Origin: Bacillota bacterium
GTDB lineage: Bacteria; Bacillota; Desulfotomaculia; Desulfotomaculales; Desulfallaceae
DNA length: 5,408 bases
Assembly: GCA_009781965.1 (NCBI GenBank)
Contig: WQUS01000149.1
Location: forward strand, 1-5,408
Reading direction: 5' to 3'
The first letter of the stretch is position 1. Every line of letters begins with the position of its first letter. The translations under genes and the position numbers were made by a program. This document shows, piece after piece, positions 1-4,349 of the stretch. The notes below the pieces were generated by a model. It was not told the DNA's origin. It was given only the letters and a program-made list of their open reading frames with translations, and searched no databases.

Positions 1-2
1 CC

Positions 3-365
3 GAGCGCAAAGTATATACCGAGGATGTGCGGATGGTGGTTTTGCCCGGCAGCGAAGGCGAATTTGGCGTCCTGCCCGACCATGCGGCCCTGGTCAGCGC
101 CTTGCGCATTGGCGTGATTAGGATTCATAACGAGGGTAAAGTAACTAAAATTGCGGTCAGCGGCGGCTTTGTGGAAGTGCGCGACAGCAAAGTTACCGTG
201 CTGGCCAACTCCGCCGAGCGTCAGGATCAGATTAACCTGGAACGGGCCGAAGCAGCCAAAGAGCGGGCCGAACAGCGTCTGGCCACCCACGGTCCCGATC
301 TGGATACAATCCGCGCCGAAGCGGCGCTCAAACGGGCCATCAACCGGATTAAAGCCGTAGGCTAA
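3..365 (+). CDS. atpC: F1Fo ATP synthase epsilon subunit, 5' end cut by window
   Basis: This is the epsilon subunit of the F1 part of ATP synthase. It sits on the central stalk, couples rotation to catalysis and can inhibit ATP hydrolysis. About 120 residues are visible; the family is usually 130-140, so only the first dozen or so are missing. The reading frame is open from base 3, and residues such as PERKVYTEDV before the internal GTG at 27 match the family N-terminus, so GTG 27 and ATG 33 are not the start. The LPGSEGEFGVLPDHA signature of the N-terminal beta-sandwich is clear. The C-terminal part, rich in Ala, Glu and Arg (LERAEAAKERAEQRL), is the helical hairpin. As atpC is normally the last gene of the atp operon, the terminator at 453-499 fits as the operon end. 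The identification is firm. Confidence 0.96.
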   Translation, partial: ERKVYTEDVRMVVLPGSEGEFGVLPDHAALVSALRIGVIRIHNEGKVTKIAVSGGFVEVRDSKVTVLANSAERQDQINLERAEAAKERAEQRLATHGPDLDTIRAEAALKRAINRIKAVG

Positions 366-367
366 AC

Positions 368-402
368 TCGAGGTTCGAGGTTCGAAGTTCGAGGTTCGGG
401 CG
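368..402. repeat. tandem array of 7-bp repeat, consensus TCGAGGT
   Basis: Directly after the atpC stop codon come four consecutive heptamers: TCGAGGT, TCGAGGT, TCGAAGT, TCGAGGT. A degraded fifth unit (TCGGGCG) follows. Only one base differs among the first four. The array is not coding. It could be a slippage-generated microsatellite or one copy of a dispersed intergenic element. I vaguely associate similar heptamer arrays with clostridial intergenic regions but cannot confirm this here. Confidence 0.85.
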
Positions 403-452
403 TTAATCGGACTAGGGTCTTAATTTAAAACTTAAGAGCAGATTGTAAAACA

Positions 453-499
453 AAAAACAAACAGCAGCTTTCTCTTTGAGAAAGCTGCTGTTTGTTTTT
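453..499. terminator. strong bidirectional intrinsic terminator after atpC
   Basis: A perfect 22-bp inverted repeat (453-474 and 478-499) has a 3-base TTT loop at 475-477. The core stem is CAGCAGCTTTCTC paired with its complement. The outer part is A-rich on the left and T-rich on the right (TTTGTTTTT), so it gives a U-tract on either strand. It probably ends the atp operon and insulates spoIID from it. Confidence 0.92.
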
Positions 500-523
500 A
501 AAGTCTAGAAATGGGTAAATTAG

Positions 524-553
524 GTAATAATATTTTTTCTTCATGCATATATC
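524..553 (+). promoter_or_regulatory. possible sigma-E-like promoter for spoIID
   Basis: In Bacillus subtilis spoIID is transcribed by mother-cell sigma-E (established). CATATATC at 546-553 resembles the sigma-E -10 (CATACAAT). An AT-rich stretch at 524-534 (GTAATAATATT) could supply the -35, but the spacing is ambiguous: 11 bases from the best ATATT match, 15 from the upstream half. This is a weak candidate that rests mainly on expected biology. Confidence 0.25.
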
Positions 554-560
554 TATGCGT

Positions 561-570
561 GAGAACAGCT
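561..570 (+). promoter_or_regulatory. weak SpoIIID-box candidate upstream of spoIID
   Basis: GAGAACAGCT matches the B. subtilis SpoIIID recognition consensus WWRRACARNY at 9 of 10 positions. It lies between the candidate -10 and the ribosome binding site. SpoIIID represses spoIID in B. subtilis, and spoIIID is two genes downstream here. The motif is short and degenerate, so a chance match is quite possible. Confidence 0.2.
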
Positions 571-594
571 TGGTTAACCAAAGGAGGCGGTAAA

Positions 595-1596
595 ATGCGC
601 CGGATCTTTTTTGTGCTTTTATTACTGGGCGGCTTGTTTATGTTCGGCTTGCCTCACATTGTCAATCAAACGGCCAATCGGTCCGCCGAACCGCCGGCCC
701 ATTCGCCCCAGGCCAATTCGGCCAAGCCTGAACAGCCGGTCAAGGATGGTGCGGTCACGGTGCGGCTTTACAGGCATGCCACCGGTACCATTGAAACAAT
801 ACCGCTGGACGATTATGTCACCGGGGTGGTGGCAGCCGAGATGCCGGCGGAGTTCCCGGTTGAGGCGCTGAAAGCCCAAGCGGTGGCGGCCCGGACGTAC
901 ATTGTCAAGCGCATGCTGGCGGGGGGCCTAAGCAACAACATCCATCCCGGCGCCGATACCTGCGACGATCCGGCCCACGCTCAGGCCTGGCTGCCTGCCG
1001 AAACTTTAAAAGAACGCTGGGGCTTGCTTAAATATTACCGGTATTATTACAAAATTCGTGTGGCGGTGGACGATACCTCCGGTGTGATCATCACCTATCA
1101 AGGCCAGCCCATTGATCCGGTTTTTCACTCTTCCTGCGGCGGCCATACCGAAAACTCCGAAGACGTATGGAAATTTGCGGTGCCTTATCTCCGGGGAGTA
1201 GTATGTCCTTATGATCAGCCGTCCGAACTTGTTTGTCGCGTCACTATGCCCCTGGGCGAAGTGGAAAAGGCCCTGGGGGTTAATTTAAGCACTGCCGTTA
1301 GCAGCGGGGCAAACGGATTGTTCCAGGTCGTAAATACTACTGCTTCCGGCCGCCCCAAAACACTGCTGGTTTCCGACAAGCGTATGGCCGCCGTGGACCT
1401 GCGGCAAAAGCTGGGCTTACGCTCCACTAATTTTACCGCCCGGCTGGACCACGGTGAGATTACCTTTACCACCGTTGGCTACGGCCACGGCGTCGGCATG
1501 TGCCAGTACGGCGCTAAAGGTTTGGCGGAGCATGGCCAAAATTATGCGCAAATAATTAAACACTATTACACGGGAGTAGAAATTAGCAAATTATGA
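595..1596 (+). CDS. spoIID: stage II sporulation protein D, engulfment lytic transglycosylase
   Basis: SpoIID is the membrane-anchored glycan hydrolase of the SpoIID-SpoIIM-SpoIIP complex. It trims peptidoglycan as the mother cell engulfs the forespore. The product has 333 residues, normal for the family. I chose ATG 595 because AAAGGAGGCGG lies just upstream and translation then begins with a basic residue pair and a hydrophobic anchor (about residues 4-24); the frame stays open back to ATG 511, but that codon has no ribosome binding site. After a Pro/Ala/Gln-rich linker, the SpoIID domain starts near residue 57. GVVAAEMP carries the probable catalytic Glu82. His117, Cys123 and His128 lie in the region where clostridial SpoIID binds zinc (assignment inferred), and HSSCGGHTENSEDVW begins at 178. 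The C-terminal GYGHGVGMCQYGAKG motif (295-309) has Cys where Ser is common. No murA gene precedes it. The call is secure. Confidence 0.96.
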   Translation: MRRIFFVLLLLGGLFMFGLPHIVNQTANRSAEPPAHSPQANSAKPEQPVKDGAVTVRLYRHATGTIETIPLDDYVTGVVAAEMPAEFPVEALKAQAVAARTYIVKRMLAGGLSNNIHPGADTCDDPAHAQAWLPAETLKERWGLLKYYRYYYKIRVAVDDTSGVIITYQGQPIDPVFHSSCGGHTENSEDVWKFAVPYLRGVVCPYDQPSELVCRVTMPLGEVEKALGVNLSTAVSSGANGLFQVVNTTASGRPKTLLVSDKRMAAVDLRQKLGLRSTNFTARLDHGEITFTTVGYGHGVGMCQYGAKGLAEHGQNYAQIIKHYYTGVEISKL

Positions 1597-1689
1597 CAAA
1601 GGCAGATTGTTTGCATGATCATAATCCGCAACGGCTAAAATAAAGTAAGCCCATAAAAAAATTACTGGGAAAACATGGAGGTGTTTTTT

Positions 1690-1845
1690 GTGTGGCCCTT
1701 TGCAGACAGGCTTAGAGAAAAGAACGCGCTGGAAAAATATCGCCGCTGGTTAAGACGTTGGCTGCTTGACGGTCACCGGGAGCCGGTCCCCGATAAGTTT
1801 TCCCGGTTCCCCAAAGGTCTTTTTCAGGACCAGTTTTGTGAATAG
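1690..1845 (+). CDS. 51-residue Trp/Arg-rich small protein, function unknown
   Basis: This short frame lies between spoIID and spoIIID. The start GTG 1690 is preceded by GGAGGTG at 1677-1683 with good spacing. An in-frame ATG at 1675 would overlap that site and has none of its own. The product begins MWPFADRLREKNALEKY and ends in QDQFCE. Residues 5-27 look like an amphipathic, strongly basic helix with paired RRW units (YRRWLRRWLLD), followed by a Pro-containing, aromatic tail. By my count there are 12 Arg/Lys against 8 Asp/Glu. There is no signal peptide or membrane span. I recognise no family. Its place suggests sporulation-linked expression, but that is inference. It stands where many relatives carry spoIIQ and shows no resemblance to an M23 peptidase. 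The strong ribosome binding site and biased composition favour a real gene over chance. Confidence 0.62.
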   Translation: MWPFADRLREKNALEKYRRWLRRWLLDGHREPVPDKFSRFPKGLFQDQFCE

Positions 1846-1852
1846 TCTGAAA

Positions 1853-1880
1853 GCATTTCTCCCATCCCCCCGCATATAAT
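1853..1880 (+). promoter_or_regulatory. candidate sigma-E-type promoter for spoIIID
   Basis: CATATAAT at 1873-1880 differs from the sigma-E -10 CATACAAT by one base. GCATTTC at 1853-1859 is a partial -35, with a 13-base spacer. The start would fall shortly before the spoIIID ribosome binding site. In B. subtilis spoIIID is a sigma-E gene (established). The embedded TATAAT (1875-1880) could also be a sigma-A -10, but no TTGACA-like box lies 17 bases upstream. Confidence 0.42.
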
Positions 1881-1919
1881 GTTATATGTTTTTTGCTAAA
1901 TGCCCGGGGAGGTTAAGAG

Positions 1920-2168
1920 ATGCAGGAGTACATTCAAAAGCGGGTACTGGAAATATGTGCTTACATTTTGGAAACCCAGTCCACCGTCCGGCAGGCGGCC
2001 GTAGTGTTCGGCGTCAGTAAAAGCACCGTGCATAAGGATATGACCGAGAGACTGCCTTCGTTAAACAAGGCGCTGGCCGCTCAGGTGCGCAAGGTCCTGG
2101 AATATAATAAGTCCGAAAGGCACCTGCGCGGCGGGGAAGCCACCCGCCGGAAACATCGCCAGAAATAA
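1920..2168 (+). CDS. spoIIID: SpoIIID mother-cell sporulation transcription factor
   Basis: SpoIIID is a small DNA-binding protein made in the mother cell under sigma-E. It activates or represses many genes of that regulon before sigma-K takes over. The product has 82 residues; the family is about 80-95. The start ATG 1920 has GGGGAGG at 1906-1912. A helix-turn-helix spans about residues 22-45 (TVRQAAVVFGVSKSTVHKDM), the most conserved stretch of the family. The downstream VLEYNKSERHLRGGEATRRK is the characteristic C-terminal signature, ending in a basic tail that helps hold DNA. A sigma-E-like promoter lies just upstream. The next gene is mbl, as in most endospore formers. The identification is very secure. 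Confidence 0.97.
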   Translation: MQEYIQKRVLEICAYILETQSTVRQAAVVFGVSKSTVHKDMTERLPSLNKALAAQVRKVLEYNKSERHLRGGEATRRKHRQK

Positions 2169-2181
2169 TAAATTTAAAAAG

Positions 2182-2213
2182 TGTAGAGGAATTTGTCCAA
2201 ATCTGTAGAAATT
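2182..2213 (+). promoter_or_regulatory. spoIIID-mbl intergenic elements: TGTAGA repeats around a Spo0A-box-like site
   Basis: Two TGTAGA copies, each followed by purines and AATT (from 2182 and 2204), are spaced 22 bases apart, about two helical turns. Between them TTTGTCCAA (2192-2200) differs by one base from the Spo0A box core TGTCGAA. No convincing -35/-10 pair was found in 2169-2264, so the source of mbl transcription is unclear. Function is inferred and uncertain. Confidence 0.22.
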
Positions 2214-2264
2214 ATACCAAGCCTATGTTCAGTTATCAAATTAACTAAAAGGGGACAAGTTCAG

Positions 2265-3320
2265 ATGTTCCGTTTGCATACCGATATCGGCATTGACTTG
2301 GGTACGGCAAATGTCCTGGTGTTTGTCAAGGGCCGGGGGATCGTGCTTAGAGAACCGACAGTAGTGGCAATGGACAAAAATTCGCGCAAAGTAATTGCCG
2401 TGGGTGACGAAGCCAGGCGCATGCTGGGACGTACTCCGGGTAACATTGTGGCCACCCGTCCTTTGCGTGACGGCGTAATTGCCGATTACGACGTTACGGA
2501 AAAAATGCTGCGTTACTTCATTTCCAAGGTTATTGGCAAACGTTTGTTATTCCGGCCGCGGGTGATGGTTTGTATTCCCTCCGGCGTCACGGGGGTAGAG
2601 GAGAGAGCCGTTAAGCAAGCAGCCGTACAATCCGGCGCCAGCCAGGCCTACGTGATTGAAGAAGCGTTGGCCGCGGCTTTGGGAGCGGGATTGGATATCT
2701 CTCAGCCCGGCGGTACCATGGTCGTGGACATTGGCGGCGGGACCACCGATATAGCCGTACTGTCCCTGGGCGGGATTGTGCAAAGTCTTTCTTTGCGGGT
2801 GGGCGGCGATAAGTTTGACGAAGCGATCATTAAATACGTCCGGCGTCAGTTCAGCTTGGCGATTGGCGAACGCACGGCGGAAGAAATCAAAATTGAAGTG
2901 GCCGACGCTTTGCCCAGCGGTGATCGTCAGCCACTTTCCATGCTGGTGCGCGGCCGGGATTTAGTGGAAGGTCTGCCCAAAGAAATTGTTATTACCAGCG
3001 AAAATGTGTATCAGGCGATAAAAGAACACCTGCAATCAATAGTGGGCGCGGTAAAAGAAGTGCTGGAGCAAACCCCTCCGGAGCTGGCCGCCGATATTGT
3101 GGACAAAGGGATCGTGTTAACCGGCGGCGGAGCAATGCTGCGCGGTTTTGACAAGCTTCTGTCAATGGAAACCGGGCTTAACGTCTTTCAGGCCGAGGAT
3201 CCGCTCTCCTGTGTGGCCGTGGGTACGGGCCGGGCGCTGACCATGTTGCACGTACTGAATGCCCAACAAAAAAGAAAGATGATCCGGAAGGCCATCAAAC
3301 AAAAGGTATTCGCCGGTTGA
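2265..3320 (+). CDS. mbl: MreB-family actin homologue, Mbl type
   Basis: This is a bacterial actin-like ATPase that forms membrane-associated filaments and guides side-wall peptidoglycan synthesis. The product has 351 residues, slightly above the usual 330-345. ATG 2265 was chosen because AAGGGGA (2249-2255) precedes it and the protein then starts MFRLHTDIGIDLGTANV, as in the family. The frame extends upstream to TTG 2193, but there the spacing to a ribosome binding site is poor. The nucleotide-binding motifs are complete: DIGIDLGTANV (7-17), DIGGGTTD (155-162) and TGGG (286-289). The IEEALAAALGAGL segment (131-143) has Ala134 where most MreB proteins have Pro. The C-terminus adds a basic tail (QQKRKMIRKAIKQK). 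Mbl rather than MreB is inferred mainly from position after spoIIID and from the lack of mreC/mreD next to it. Confidence 0.93.
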   Translation: MFRLHTDIGIDLGTANVLVFVKGRGIVLREPTVVAMDKNSRKVIAVGDEARRMLGRTPGNIVATRPLRDGVIADYDVTEKMLRYFISKVIGKRLLFRPRVMVCIPSGVTGVEERAVKQAAVQSGASQAYVIEEALAAALGAGLDISQPGGTMVVDIGGGTTDIAVLSLGGIVQSLSLRVGGDKFDEAIIKYVRRQFSLAIGERTAEEIKIEVADALPSGDRQPLSMLVRGRDLVEGLPKEIVITSENVYQAIKEHLQSIVGAVKEVLEQTPPELAADIVDKGIVLTGGGAMLRGFDKLLSMETGLNVFQAEDPLSCVAVGTGRALTMLHVLNAQQKRKMIRKAIKQKVFAG

Positions 3321-3378
3321 ATAAAGTGGCTAAATATAGTCCCTCCGGTTCATGTTCATACGGCCATAAAAAATTCTT

Positions 3379-3408
3379 GCCACAGCGGTGGCTTTATTTT
3401 CTTTTTTT
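3379..3408. terminator. intrinsic terminator at end of mbl, usable in both directions
   Basis: The stem GCCAC/GTGGC (3379-3383 and 3388-3392) has an AGCG loop. It is followed on the + strand by a T-rich run (TTTATTTTCTTTTTTT). On the minus strand the same hairpin is followed, after a few bases, by six T (complement of 3368-3373). The stem is short but the tails are strong. It suits mbl and a converging minus-strand gene. Confidence 0.65.
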
Positions 3409-3412
3409 GTAC

Positions 3413-3571
3413 CTAATAATCATATTTTGCTCTCAGGTTCTCAAGTACAGCCTCGGCATCTACAACCTCACCGTTTGCCATCTGTTTCTCGGCAACCGCC
3501 AACATTCGCTAGACATCAATAGCTATTGAAAGAACAGGATCTTCAGACAGCAGTATCCTTTGCAATATTGC
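3413..3571 (-). pseudogene. remnant of a small minus-strand gene, possibly a type II antitoxin
   Basis: On the minus strand, ATG at 3505-3503 opens a 30-residue frame ending at TAG (3413): MLAVAEKQMANGEVVDAEAV, then LENLRAKYDY. This highly protein-like text resembles the C-terminal tail of ParD/RelB-type or related small antitoxins (family unproven). Reading upstream in the same frame, a TAG at 3511-3509 interrupts it, after which another 20 sensible codons (including SEDPVLSIAIDV) continue to a TGA at 3574-3572. In a second frame, ATG at 3574-3572 gives MSNIAKDTAV before stopping, as if one frameshift separates the true start from the rest. No good ribosome binding site and no toxin gene is seen. 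The best reading is a decayed gene; a 30-residue intact peptide is less likely. The gene converges on mbl and ends just before the shared terminator. Confidence 0.45.
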
Positions 3572-3644
3572 TCATTTTACAGTACATTATTAAGTAGGTT
3601 AACTAAATTGCCTGCCGAAGTACATTTCATAGTTTTACACATTC

Positions 3645-3704
3645 GGCCTTTGCCGCGGGAACTTTTTTATCCGCAACAGTGTCTAAGAAACATCCGCAAA
3701 GGCC
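3645..3704. repeat. 9-bp inverted repeat bracketing the ECF promoter
   Basis: GGCCTTTGC (3645-3653) and GCAAAGGCC (3696-3704) are perfect inverse copies separated by 42 bases that contain the whole -35/-10 promoter. One arm lies upstream of the -35 and the other just around or after the expected transcription start. They could be a paired operator or a chance palindrome. Confidence 0.6.
3658..3686 (+). promoter_or_regulatory. ECF-sigma-type promoter, probably autoregulatory
   Basis: GGAACTT at 3658-3664 matches the -35 typical of RpoE-like ECF sigma factors. TCTAA (3682-3686, within GTGTCTAA) matches a typical -10, with a 17-base spacer. It lies about 45 bases before the sigma factor start codon, giving a short leader. 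ECF sigma factors commonly transcribe their own operon (established), so this is very likely a self-activating promoter. Whether this sigma uses it is inferred. Confidence 0.72.
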
Positions 3705-3729
3705 AGAGGCATAAGGGGGATTAATCCCT

Positions 3730-4293
3730 TTGGATCAAATAAAGCTTCTGGTAGATAAAGCGAAAAAGGGTGACCCTGAAGCCTTTGAACAGTTGGTAAT
3801 TACCTATCAGGATCGGGTTTACCGGTTGTGTTACCAACTGACCGGCAATTACGCCGACGCGCAGGACTTATCCCAAAACGTTTTTATCAAGGCTTACCGT
3901 GCCCTGCCTAACTTTCGCAACGAAGCTGATTTAGGCACTTGGCTGCACCGCATCACGGTAAACCTTTTTATTAACGAAAAGCGGAAAAGAAAGCCTGATG
4001 TCTATCTGGACAGTCCGGTACAAACGGATGAAGGCTCGATGTCCCGGCTGGCGGTTTCCAACGATGCCGGTCCCGAGGAGATTTACGAACAAAAAGAGTT
4101 CCATAATCTGGTGCGCTCCGCTCTGGAGGAGTTATCCCCGGAGCACAGAACCGTGTTGGTGTTAAGGGAGATTGAAGGCTACTCATACGATGAAATAGCG
4201 GCGATGCTGAATTGCTCGTTAGGCACAATTAAGTCCCGGATTAACCGGGGACGTCAATCTTTAAAAGCAAAGATCATCCAGCTGGCCAACTGA
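3730..4293 (+). CDS. ECF-family RNA polymerase sigma factor
   Basis: This is an alternative sigma factor of the extracytoplasmic function group, which redirects RNA polymerase in response to an envelope or external signal. It has 187 residues, normal for the group. The start is TTG 3730, preceded by AAGGGGGA (3713-3720); the N-terminus MDQIKLLVDKAKKGDPEAF is typical. Region 2 covers about residues 19-88, with DAQDLSQNVFIKAY (43-56) for core binding and -10 melting and TWLHRITVN (70-78). A linker with acidic and Ser residues (about 89-125) replaces region 3. Region 4 covers about 130-180, with a helix-turn-helix at 152-175 (SYDEIAAMLNCSLGTIKSR) that reads the -35. The anti-sigma gene follows after 56 bases. 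It resembles SigW/RpoE-type factors, but I do not assign a specific name. Confidence 0.95.
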   Translation: MDQIKLLVDKAKKGDPEAFEQLVITYQDRVYRLCYQLTGNYADAQDLSQNVFIKAYRALPNFRNEADLGTWLHRITVNLFINEKRKRKPDVYLDSPVQTDEGSMSRLAVSNDAGPEEIYEQKEFHNLVRSALEELSPEHRTVLVLREIEGYSYDEIAAMLNCSLGTIKSRINRGRQSLKAKIIQLAN

Positions 4294-4330
4294 TAAAAGA
4301 TAGTATTTGACGGCCGGCTTGGCGCAAAAC

Positions 4331-4342
4331 AGGAGGGAGGTG
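4331..4342 (+). promoter_or_regulatory. double Shine-Dalgarno site of the anti-sigma gene
   Basis: AGGAGG (4331-4336) and GGAGGTG (4336-4342) overlap in a purine run before GTG 4350. The second has ideal spacing of seven bases and fixes this GTG as the start. The strong site may offset the weak GTG start so that the inhibitor keeps pace with the TTG-started sigma factor (inference). Confidence 0.7.
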
Positions 4343-4349
4343 GGGAAAA

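Larger units (their letters stand above)
3321..3729. other. gene-poor stretch between mbl and the ECF sigma gene
   Basis: This 409-base region holds no intact recognisable gene. It contains a two-way terminator (3379-3408), a minus-strand gene relic (3413-3571) and the ECF promoter with its flanking repeats (3645-3704). I see nothing convincing in 3321-3365 or 3575-3640. It is visibly richer in A and T than the flanking genes, which fits decayed or acquired sequence. Confidence 0.7.

Noticed and set aside
511..594. Upstream in-frame ATG at 511 that would extend SpoIID by 28 residues
   Set aside because: It has no ribosome binding site, begins right after the terminator and would place the hydrophobic anchor internally. 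ATG 595 has a strong AAAGGAGG site.
1614..1621. 8-bp palindrome ATGATCAT downstream of spoIID
   Set aside because: Too short, without a T-tract or neighbouring copies; expected by chance.
1593..1625. Possible sigma-A promoter after spoIID (ATGACA and CATAAT)
   Set aside because: The spacer is 21 bases, too long for sigma-A, and the -10 match is only partial.
2193..2218. Possible sigma-A promoter for mbl (TTGTCC and TATACC)
   Set aside because: The spacing is only 14 bases and both boxes are poor. I could not support any promoter in this gap.
2193..2264. Upstream TTG start extending Mbl by 24 residues
   Set aside because: The extension is not like any MreB N-terminus, and the purine run before TTG is too close. 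ATG 2265 with AAGGGGA gives the canonical start.
3317..3529. 70-codon + strand frame overlapping the mbl stop, with a hydrophobic middle
   Set aside because: It reads through the terminator hairpin and its T-tract, which creates the Phe/Leu-rich stretch, and lies antisense to the more protein-like relic. It has no separate ribosome binding site.
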